Counted from the first letter of the stretch, positions 1 through 5,148 are shown. The stretch: 5,213 bases of DNA from Nitrososphaerota archaeon (GCA_003135575.1 PLCG01000034.1:9439-14651), one strand, 5' to 3'. Made by a program: numbers and translations. The notes: generated from the sequence alone by a model not told the origin.

Positions 1-634
1 CCTTCGCCCCGTTCAGGAGGTCGAAGACCGTGCCGTGGCAGCAGCAATAGCCCACGGGCCCGCTGGACTTGAAAGTGTTGTCGCAAGCGGGCGAGCTCCC
101 CGGGGGGACGTAGCCATAGACGCAGCCCAGGTGCTGGCAGAATTGGCTAAATGCGACGATGTCTCCATCAGGGCCGACCCCTCCCTCGGCCTTCTGCCCG
201 ACCTTCACCAGGAGATTGGGCGTCTCCTCTAGGGGATAGTTGAAGGAAATCGGCTTGCCGCTTGCGAGGTCGGCGATGTTCGCAACGACGATCTGAGGGA
301 ACGGGGAGGAGGTCGAGGACGTGGAGGAGGTCGACGAGGAGGCTGAGGCCGTCGAAGATGTTGTTGACGTTGCGTTTCCGCCCTGGCCTCCCTGCACGGT
401 CGAGATGACAGTCTTCGTCACGGTCTTTGTCGAACCTGAAGGCGGTGGTGCGGGAGGAGCGGTAGACGGAGCGAAGAGGCTCTTCGCGACGGAGGCGATC
501 CCTGCGGTCACGAAGACTACCCCTAAGGTCATGGCCACCATGAGGAAGTTACGTCGCGGGTTTCCCGCTTTTTGACCGGCGGCAGAGCTTTCGGCAGGCT
601 CCTCTTTCTTAGAAGTCTCGTCTTTCGATGTCAT
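1..634 (-). CDS. Rieske [2Fe-2S] protein, arsenite-oxidase-small-subunit-like, Tat-anchored (C-terminus cut by window edge)
   Basis: The 211 visible residues show a short charged N-terminus, a twin-arginine-like motif PRRNFL (residues 26-31) opening a hydrophobic segment (about 30-48), a Pro/Thr/Ser stalk (about 55-111, almost pure Ser/Thr at 88-110) and a Rieske fold from about 114. The cluster boxes are CQHLGC (C166, H168, C171) and CCCHGT (C197, C199, H200). C166, H168, C197 and H200 should bind the [2Fe-2S] cluster, and C171-C199 should form the usual disulfide. The stretch GGVGPDGDIVAFS before box 1 resembles the arsenite oxidase small subunit type, a family that also includes other electron-transfer Rieske proteins, so the partner enzyme is unknown. 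A Tat-exported, uncleaved anchor facing outward is expected. Oddities are an extra Cys (C198) where Pro is usual, and an insertion with another Cys (C184) between the boxes. ATG 634 is chosen because GGAG lies 10 bases upstream; ATG 694 is an in-frame alternative adding 20 residues. No stop occurs before the window edge. Confidence 0.9.
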   Translation of the reverse strand, partial: MTSKDETSKKEEPAESSAAGQKAGNPRRNFLMVAMTLGVVFVTAGIASVAKSLFAPSTAPPAPPPSGSTKTVTKTVISTVQGGQGGNATSTTSSTASASSSTSSTSSTSSPFPQIVVANIADLASGKPISFNYPLEETPNLLVKVGQKAEGGVGPDGDIVAFSQFCQHLGCVYGYVPPGSSPACDNTFKSSGPVGYCCCHGTVFDLLNGAK

Positions 635-832
635 TCGGTCTCGTCTCCAAGTTTGACGCGGCGAATCTATCGACGCGGGACCTTCATGATGCATCCGACG
701 ATGAGGTGTCGCGCTTGGCCAAAGGGCACCGCGAACGTTGTGGTAAGCATATTGAGAAGAAACGGAGGGTTAAGCGCGAACCGAGCCGTTCGACAATTGA
801 CCTTCAACAATCAAGACAACCACCAAAAATAG

Positions 833-844
833 TATTTAAATTAT
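833..844. promoter_or_regulatory. symmetric TATA-like box, possibly bidirectional
   Basis: The sequence TATTTAAATTAT contains the perfect 8 bp palindrome ATTTAAAT (834-841), close to the archaeal TATA-box consensus and the strongest such match in the gap. Being symmetric, it could bind TBP in either orientation. A start about 25 bp away would fall near 812 for the minus-strand Rieske gene and near 862 for the plus strand. This is consensus matching by eye; no transcript evidence is available. Confidence 0.45.
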
Positions 845-871
845 CGACCTAATGCCTAAGGTTGGGAATGA

Positions 872-883
872 AGTTCGTGAACT
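872..883. promoter_or_regulatory. short inverted repeat, possible operator
   Basis: AGTTC-GT-GAACT forms 5 bp perfect arms around a 2 bp spacer, about 40 bp downstream of the symmetric TATA-like box and close to the expected plus-strand transcription start. The position suits a small dimeric repressor, but a repeat this short can arise by chance and no second copy was seen elsewhere in the window. Confidence 0.2.
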
Positions 884-943
884 CGCGATTCGGTCAGTTT
901 GTCTTTTTCTTACACACATTCTCACCGCTGGCTGACGGGAAGA

Positions 944-953
944 TTTCATAATA
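944..953 (+). promoter_or_regulatory. weak TATA-like element upstream of the beta-propeller gene
   Basis: TTTCATAATA is a partial match to an archaeal TATA box. Initiation about 25 bp downstream (near 974) would give the propeller gene a leader of about 45 bases that keeps its ribosome binding site. That is more conventional than the long leader implied by the box at 833-844, but the match is poorer. Confidence 0.25.
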
Positions 954-1008
954 CGTAGATTCTTCGGAGGAAACCGACCGAATGGGACCTAGAGCATTTT
1001 TGGAGCAC

Positions 1009-1022
1009 GGAGTGACGCATTG
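1009..1022 (+). promoter_or_regulatory. ribosome binding site fixing the TTG start of the beta-propeller gene
   Basis: GGAG (1009-1012), inside GGAGTGA, lies 7 bases before the TTG at 1020. An in-frame TAG at 990-992 closes the reading frame upstream, and no ATG or GTG falls in frame between that stop and the hydrophobic N-terminal segment. TTG is therefore the only conventional start that retains the signal/anchor. Confidence 0.6.
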
Positions 1023-2828
1023 AGCCCTGGCAGGTCCAAGAGACCCTTGCTGTTTGTCCTAGTCGCGGTGGCGATTCTCGCGGCAATCACAATAGCAGCG
1101 ATGTCTCCTCTCTGGTATGGACAGACCAGCTCGACCGCGAGTTCGAGCCTAAGCTCCTCTATGCAGAGCGTGACTCCTTCGGGCACTCTCCTTTCGCTCT
1201 CGGGCACTATTCCTCTTCCGTCGACCCAAGGCCGAATCGACCACATGACGGTCGACCTTGGTCGCCGACTTCTATTCGTCGCTGGTTACGGGAACAACTC
1301 CGTCGGGATGGTCGATCTCAAGTCAGGCCGCCTCGTCGGCTCCATAGGCGGTCTCAGCAACCCGCAGGGCGTTGTTTGGGTCCCCGAGGCAGGGCGACTC
1401 TTCGTCAGCAACGCCGGAGACGGGACCGTAAACGTCTACGACGGAAACTCGTTGGCGCCCACGGGGAAAATCACCCTGTCGGGAGACGCGGACAACCTGC
1501 GTTACGACAGCAGCTCTAGATTCCTTTACGTCGGCTATGGGTCAGGAGGCATCGCTGCGATCAACACAACCACGAACTCGGTGACGACCGTCAGGGCGCT
1601 GTCTTCGCACCCGGAGTCATTCCAGGTCCAGGCGGCCGGTAAGACCGTCTTCGTTAACGTCCCGCCCTCGAACCTCATCGCGACCTTTGACAAGGTCACT
1701 GGGACCTCAATCTCGAACCGATCCATGACAGGCAGCAACTTCCCAATGGCGCTCGACGAGGCCGGCGGCAGGCTCTACGTGGCCACGAGGAGCCCGTCGG
1801 AGCTCAGAGTGCTCGACACGTCGACGCCCTCCCTGAGGAGCGTGGCGAACGTGACGATTGCGGGAGACCCTGACGACATCTTCTTCGACGCGGCCCACGG
1901 GCTGGTCTATGTGTCGTGCGGGGGAGGCTTCCTCGATGTCATCAGGCAGGTCGACGCGAACCACTACAGCATCGTCCAGACGATCGCTACGGGCGCGGGC
2001 GCGAGGACGTCGCTTTGGGTGCCCGAGCTAGGCTCGCTCTACGTCGCGGTGCCCGCGGGCTTTAGCCAACAAGCCAAGATCCTCATATTTAGTTTTGGTC
2101 TACCGGGCGCGAGTTCCACAAGCTCGAGCTCAAGTTCCAGTTCGACCTCAACCACTCTAGCACCAATCCCGACTTCCGCAACTCTTTCTGTCGCTCCGAC
2201 CAGGGGGCCTTCTGGCCTGCTCGTGACGCTGACGGGCAGCGGCTACTATCCGGGCGCGAGGTACCAGGTGTGCGTTGGCGGGTACGGCAACGCGAGCTGC
2301 GGGTTCGAGTATACCTCGGCGGACTACCTCACCACCATCGATGAGTTTGCTTTCATGGGGAGCTTCACAGCGGACTCCGCGGGAAACATCCCGGCCGGGA
2401 CGAGGATGGCGATACCCGACCTCTTCGGCAGGGGATACAGCGTAGGAGTCGTTCGGGATGGGGAGAGCGTGTTCTTCACGTCGGCGAACTTCACCGTGGT
2501 CTCGCCCACGATATCGGTCGGCGTGGTCAGGGTCCTTTCAGGAGGGCAAGTGACGCTCACGGGCAGCGGCTACGCCCCTTCCACGACTTACACCGCCTGC
2601 ATGGTCCCCGTAGGGACGGTCGACTGCGGGTACACCGGCGACCGCGAAGAGACGCCGCCTGGGTATCACCTAGGGACTTTCACGACCGACGCGAACGGCA
2701 ACATCCCACCTGGGACGGTCGTGACCATCCCCATCCAGCCTCCGGGACAAAACGCGATCGGTGCGTTCTCTCTGAGCGGTGGCTTCATCCTGCTTTCAGA
2801 GGCCCAGTTCACCATCTACGCCGGGTGA
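1020..2828 (+). CDS. exported YVTN/YncE-type beta-propeller protein with two C-terminal Ig/IPT-like repeats
   Basis: This 602-residue protein has basic residues (GRSKR) followed by a hydrophobic segment at about 9-28, either a signal peptide or an N-terminal anchor, then a Ser/Thr-rich spacer. Residues about 58-360 carry repeated blades of the YVTN/YncE type, seen as recurring GRLFVSN, RFLYVGY, GRLYVAT and GLVYVSC strands, each followed by a segment such as GTVNVYD or ELRVLD. A nearly pure Ser/Thr linker follows at 365-379. Two tandem repeats of about 105-109 residues end the protein (about 386-495 and 497-602). Each contains VTLTGSGY, a Cys pair with identical spacing (C418/C427 and C527/C536) and a GNIP-GT motif, typical of extracytoplasmic Ig/IPT-like folds. 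No catalytic motif is recognisable. A surface binding or scaffolding role is likely but the ligand is unknown. The gene is monocistronic in appearance, with a TTG start supported by GGAG. Its stop lies 1 bp from the stop of the opposing hydrolase gene. Confidence 0.85.
   Translation: MSPGRSKRPLLFVLVAVAILAAITIAAMSPLWYGQTSSTASSSLSSSMQSVTPSGTLLSLSGTIPLPSTQGRIDHMTVDLGRRLLFVAGYGNNSVGMVDLKSGRLVGSIGGLSNPQGVVWVPEAGRLFVSNAGDGTVNVYDGNSLAPTGKITLSGDADNLRYDSSSRFLYVGYGSGGIAAINTTTNSVTTVRALSSHPESFQVQAAGKTVFVNVPPSNLIATFDKVTGTSISNRSMTGSNFPMALDEAGGRLYVATRSPSELRVLDTSTPSLRSVANVTIAGDPDDIFFDAAHGLVYVSCGGGFLDVIRQVDANHYSIVQTIATGAGARTSLWVPELGSLYVAVPAGFSQQAKILIFSFGLPGASSTSSSSSSSSTSTTLAPIPTSATLSVAPTRGPSGLLVTLTGSGYYPGARYQVCVGGYGNASCGFEYTSADYLTTIDEFAFMGSFTADSAGNIPAGTRMAIPDLFGRGYSVGVVRDGESVFFTSANFTVVSPTISVGVVRVLSGGQVTLTGSGYAPSTTYTACMVPVGTVDCGYTGDREETPPGYHLGTFTTDANGNIPPGTVVTIPIQPPGQNAIGAFSLSGGFILLSEAQFTIYAG
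2112..2156 (+). repeat. Ser/Thr low-complexity linker-coding tract in the beta-propeller gene
   Basis: Fifteen consecutive codons (residues 365-379) encode only Ser or Thr, written with AGT, AGC, TCG, TCC and TCA mixed. The bias is therefore on the amino acids and not a simple DNA microsatellite. The tract separates the propeller from the C-terminal repeats and is a plausible flexible, O-glycosylated hinge. Confidence 0.8.
2175..2825 (+). repeat. tandem internal duplication encoding two Ig/IPT-like modules
   Basis: The two modules match at DNA level: 2223-2246 and 2550-2573 agree at 23 of 24 bases (VTLTGSGY). A second matching block, beginning near 2364 and again near 2679, encodes FT-D--GNIP-GT in both. 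The offset is 327 bases for the first pair and 315 for the second, so the copies differ by four codons between blocks. They have otherwise diverged considerably, indicating an intragenic duplication with conserved strand and Cys positions. Confidence 0.8.
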
Positions 2829-2829
2829 G

Positions 2830-4365
2830 TCATCCTCCGCTAGCGCTCGTCGGACTCCGTGCGCCGCGGAAAACGAACGCGAGTGCGACCAGCACTAGGA
2901 GAATCGTCGCGGGTAGACCAGCTCCCGGAAATTCAGCGACTGTGCTCGTCGTGCTCGATGTCGCGGTCGAGGTGGACGTCACCGAGGTTGACCTCGACGT
3001 TGTCGCAGTTGTGGTGCCAGTTGTTGTGGTGGTGCCTACCGATTCGAGCAATGTTGGGAGGAAGCCGATTGGTATGGTTCCGCCTGCTTGGTGGGTGGTG
3101 CCGTTGATTTCCTGATATGTCGAGTACGAGCCGGGCGGAGAGTAGCTGGCGGCGGTGTCGCTCCACACTATCAGGGCATGGGTTCCTCCGCTCTGCGTCA
3201 GGGGGCAGGTCCAGACTGAGGCGGAGTCCTCCGAACACGGTCCCTCGATGGTCGAGCCGAGAAGCCAGGCGTGCGTCTGCCTGTAGGCCTGGTTGTTTTC
3301 GGCCTCAGCCGCGGTCGTGCCGAAGCCTGTGAAGTTGAAGCCCTTGATGCCCTGGAGCCAAGAGAACCAGACCGCGGTCTGCAGGCCCTCGCTCGCCTGG
3401 GTGATGTAGAAGCGGCTGACGTACGCGGCTTGCTGGTCAGCCGACGCGTTAGGTAGGTCCTTCGTCGCGGCGGTGTCGGAGTATCCCCCTTCGGTGTTGA
3501 TTAGAGGCTTCGTCGAGAGACCGTTGTTAGCCATTATCGCCCTCGCGTCGTTGATCTGGGTGATCAGCGGCGCGTCCCCGCATTCTTGGATCGCATTTGG
3601 AGGGCAGGCGATGTTGTTGCTCGCGCAGATGCTCGTCGCGGAGTCGCAAGCCTTCCCATGAAAGTCAACGCCATCAGCGTACTTGCCTCCGCCGGCGGCG
3701 AGATAGGCCGCGAGCCAGCATGTGCTCGACCCGCAGCTGGGATTGGAGGAGAGGACCCCGCCTATCGAGACGGATGGAGTGAGGACGGTCGCGCTCGGGT
3801 CTATCGACTTGATGATGTTGTATGCGCTCTGGGCGAGCGTGACCATCTGTGGGATGCTGCCTGAGTACTCGCTCGGGACGTCAGGCTCGTTCCAGGGCTC
3901 GTAATATTGGATCTCGCCCTTGTATCTGGTGACCAACGCGGTCACGAAGTTGTTCCAGTCGCTGATGTTCTTTGGAGGAGCCGCGCATCCGGTGACGCCG
4001 AGCTTCTGCGTCGCCGAGCAGCTCTGGCTCGGGTTCGAGGAGGCCCACTGCGGCGTCTCGAAGAACGTGTACATGACGTTCGTTATGCCCGCGTTCCGGG
4101 CGCTGTTGACAATGTTGTCGAGCGGGGTCCAGTTGTAGGTCCCGTTGGAGGGCTCGAGGTTCACCCAGTAGGATCCGCCGGTCGCCTTTCCGGACGTCCC
4201 GAATGGGACGGGCACTGGCCAAGACGAGCCACTGCTTTGAGGCCCGACCGTTATTCCGAAGAAGGTGTTTGAGATGGCGCTCGGGCTGGCGACTGCAGGC
4301 TTGGGGGCCGCAGGGACCAGGAGAAGCAGGAGCATGCCCGTCGTCAACAGGACGTCGAGTTTCAA
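2830..4365 (-). CDS. secreted, C-terminally membrane-anchored clan GH-A glycoside hydrolase (GH39/PslG-like or GH5-like)
   Basis: This 511-residue protein starts with a signal peptide (Leu-rich core 11-17, likely cleaved after AVA at residue 26). A TIM-barrel catalytic domain follows (about 33-355), with NLEPSNGTYNW and a TPQWA strand end typical of GH39/PslG-like enzymes. EPWNEPD places the predicted acid/base at E160, and INTEGGY places the nucleophile at E292, giving a retaining mechanism. A small beta-rich region (about 370-440) precedes a Thr/Ser stalk (443-475), then AEFPG, a hydrophobic span (about 483-499) and an Arg-containing tail. Ten cysteines, an even number, suit disulfides outside the cell. 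The enzyme should hydrolyse a polysaccharide or exopolysaccharide at the cell surface; the substrate is not predictable. TTG at 4365 is the only plausible start after the in-frame TAA at 4404-4402, and only a weak purine-rich GGGAG precedes it. It is divergent from the DoxX gene and convergent with the propeller gene. Confidence 0.88.
   Translation of the reverse strand: MKLDVLLTTGMLLLLLVPAAPKPAVASPSAISNTFFGITVGPQSSGSSWPVPVPFGTSGKATGGSYWVNLEPSNGTYNWTPLDNIVNSARNAGITNVMYTFFETPQWASSNPSQSCSATQKLGVTGCAAPPKNISDWNNFVTALVTRYKGEIQYYEPWNEPDVPSEYSGSIPQMVTLAQSAYNIIKSIDPSATVLTPSVSIGGVLSSNPSCGSSTCWLAAYLAAGGGKYADGVDFHGKACDSATSICASNNIACPPNAIQECGDAPLITQINDARAIMANNGLSTKPLINTEGGYSDTAATKDLPNASADQQAAYVSRFYITQASEGLQTAVWFSWLQGIKGFNFTGFGTTAAEAENNQAYRQTHAWLLGSTIEGPCSEDSASVWTCPLTQSGGTHALIVWSDTAASYSPPGSYSTYQEINGTTHQAGGTIPIGFLPTLLESVGTTTTTGTTTATTSRSTSVTSTSTATSSTTSTVAEFPGAGLPATILLVLVALAFVFRGARSPTSASGG
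2941..3039 (-). repeat. Thr/Ser low-complexity stalk-coding tract in the hydrolase gene
   Basis: Residues 443-475 are almost entirely Thr and Ser, with a few Gly, Ala, Val and one Arg. The stalk spaces the catalytic domain from the C-terminal membrane span and is a likely O-glycosylation region. The repetitive ACG/ACC/TCG codons make this DNA low-complexity, and it creates open but meaningless frames on the plus strand. Confidence 0.8.
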
Positions 4366-4394
4366 TCCGCGGCGTCTCCCTACGACGCGGACGG

Positions 4395-4406
4395 CTTTAT
4401 CTTAAT
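4395..4406. promoter_or_regulatory. TATA-like element in the divergent gap between the hydrolase and DoxX genes
   Basis: On the plus strand this reads CTTTATCTTAAT and on the minus strand ATTAAGATAAAG. It is the best TATA-like match in the 131 bp gap 4366-4496. In the minus direction a start near 4375 would leave about 10 bases before the TTG of the hydrolase, nearly leaderless, which fits the poor ribosome binding site there. In the plus direction the DoxX leader would be about 70 bases. Which direction is used cannot be told by eye. Confidence 0.35.
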
Positions 4407-4496
4407 CTCGTAGAGTTTTGCTCGCAGGGGTTAAGGGAAAAATTGCAGGGCTGTTGCCGGGAACCTGAAAGCTTAGTAGTCGTCTCTCTGCGAGTA

Positions 4497-4928
4497 ATGG
4501 GCTTGTCGGGTCTCTTAGAGGTCCTTGGCCCTTACCAACCTGAACTCCTCCTCATCCTGAGGATCGGGGTGGGTGCGACGCTCCTGCTTCACGGACTGCC
4601 AAAGGCCCAAGGCGGAAGGGTCCAGGCCGGCCAGTGGATGACGAGCATGGGCATCCCGGCGAGGGCCGCAGACCTGGTGACGGTGCTGGAGACCGCCGGC
4701 GCTGCGTTCCTCATCATCGGCCTCATCACGCCCCTCGTGGGGCTCTTCTTCGTCTTGCAATTCGGGTCCATAATCTGGATGAAGACCTCGAAGATGCACG
4801 CGGTCTTGGTGAGCATGGACTCGAAGAAGCCGACCTTCGAGATAGACCTCACGTTCCTGTTGCTCGCATTGGTCTTCCTCTTCCTCGGTGCGGGTCCCTT
4901 GTCGCTAGACGGGCTCCTGGGCTTCTAG
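4497..4928 (+). CDS. DoxX-family integral membrane protein
   Basis: This 143-residue protein is the usual length for DoxX-family proteins and has four predicted membrane spans (about 15-33, 56-74, 76-94 and 117-135). Family hallmarks are LRIGVGATLLLHGLPKAQ-like residues at the first span (HG-PK), MGIP before the second span, an embedded Glu in TVLETAG, FEID before the last span, and GPLSLDGLL at the C-terminus. The family takes its name from the thiosulfate:quinone/quinol oxidase subunit of Acidianus, but most members are uncharacterised membrane proteins linked to redox or oxidative-stress functions, so no specific reaction is assigned. A long polar loop with KTSKMH and DSKK separates spans 3 and 4. 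ATG 4497 is chosen because it yields the family length and begins just before the first span. No strong ribosome binding site precedes it, so a leaderless or near-leaderless mRNA is possible. It is divergent from the hydrolase and convergent with the DUF1328-like gene. Confidence 0.88.
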   Translation: MGLSGLLEVLGPYQPELLLILRIGVGATLLLHGLPKAQGGRVQAGQWMTSMGIPARAADLVTVLETAGAAFLIIGLITPLVGLFFVLQFGSIIWMKTSKMHAVLVSMDSKKPTFEIDLTFLLLALVFLFLGAGPLSLDGLLGF

Positions 4929-4934
4929 TCAGCG

Positions 4935-4966
4935 AAGACGCCCCGGCCGAAAGGGCGTGCCGTCTT
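4935..4966. terminator. bulged hairpin between convergent stops, possible bidirectional terminator
   Basis: In the gap between the DoxX stop and the DUF1328-like stop, ACGCCC (4938-4943) pairs with GGGCGT (4953-4958) around a 9-base loop. AAGACG (4935-4940) can alternatively pair with CGTCTT (4961-4966). The two pairings combine into one bulged stem or compete. Placement between two convergent genes fits a shared transcript end, but archaeal termination usually relies on T-runs, and none follows here on either strand. Confidence 0.35.
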
Positions 4967-5148
4967 CAGATGTCAAAGGCGGTGCCGAAGAGCAGCGAGA
5001 CGACGAATAGGACCACGAAGATCACGACGATTATCTTGGCTATCTCCATCGAGAACCCCGCGATTCCCCTAGCGCCGACGACGTAAGCCAGAAAGGTAAT
5101 TATCAGGAAGACGATTCCCAGACCGAGCAGACCGTGCAGGCCGACCAT
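4966..5148 (-). CDS. small DUF1328-type (YtjA-like) double-pass membrane protein
   Basis: This 60-residue protein has two hydrophobic segments (about 7-25 and 37-56) joined by a short GARGIAGFSMEIAKI turn. The pattern of a first span, Gly-Ile-Ala-Gly, a short amphipathic piece with IAKI, then VVLFVVSLLFG matches the DUF1328 family of roughly 50-60 residue membrane peptides, common in bacteria and of unknown function. ATG 5148 directly precedes the first span and no longer start is needed. No GGAG-like site lies upstream; an AAGATATCG element about 30 bases before the ATG would suit a leaderless transcript. It converges with the DoxX gene, with 37 bp between the stops. The peptide is short, but the family pattern makes a real gene likely. 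Confidence 0.82.
   Translation of the reverse strand: MVGLHGLLGLGIVFLIITFLAYVVGARGIAGFSMEIAKIIVVIFVVLFVVSLLFGTAFDI

Larger units (their letters stand above)
635..1019. other. divergent intergenic region between the Rieske and beta-propeller genes
   Basis: This 385 bp gap separates two divergently oriented genes. It is visibly more AT-rich from about 790 to 960 than the flanking coding DNA. It holds a symmetric TATA-like box (833-844), a short inverted repeat (872-883), a weaker TATA-like stretch (944-953) and the ribosome binding site of the downstream gene. Several very short ORFs exist on the plus strand (852-935, 868-951, 982-1023), none with recognisable protein similarity. I see no tRNA or clear structured RNA. 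If transcription starts at the symmetric box, both flanking mRNAs would carry leaders of roughly 150-180 bases, long for an archaeon. Confidence 0.75.

Noticed and set aside
305..373. GGAGGTCGA-rich tract near the left end, looking like a tandem DNA repeat
   Set aside because: It is the complement of the Ser/Thr stalk codons of the Rieske gene; the periodicity follows from the amino-acid bias and not from an independent repeat or CRISPR-like array.
777..792. Inverted repeat CGAAC-6-GTTCG in the presumed Rieske leader
   Set aside because: Only 5 bp arms with a 6-base loop; expected by chance in a 385 bp gap and without a supporting second copy.
628..852. 74-codon plus-strand ORF (begins MSFGLVSKFD), highly charged
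   Set aside because: It overlaps the Rieske start by 7 bases and its end runs through the TATA-like box at 833-844. It has no ribosome binding site, no recognisable family and no hydrophobic core; most likely chance.
989..1246. 85-codon minus-strand ORF over the start of the propeller gene
   Set aside because: It is antisense to the signal segment and spacer of the propeller protein, and its composition fits a shadow frame with no recognisable motif.
2859..4272. Several plus-strand ORFs of 60-121 codons antisense to the hydrolase gene
   Set aside because: They are Arg-, Ala- and Val-rich frames created by GC-rich codons on the opposite strand. The hydrolase has a complete domain structure across the same DNA, and none of the antisense frames shows a family pattern.
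4203..4496. 98-codon N-terminal extension of the DoxX frame to an ATG at 4203
   Set aside because: The extension is antisense to the hydrolase N-terminus, is Arg/Gly/Ser-rich without similarity, crosses the divergent promoter gap, and would make the protein about 100 residues longer than DoxX relatives.
4634..5086. 150-codon plus-strand ORF spanning the DoxX and DUF1328-like genes
   Set aside because: It is an out-of-frame shadow of DoxX, Arg/His/Ala-rich, that continues antisense through the DUF1328-like gene. Both real genes show clear membrane-protein patterns.
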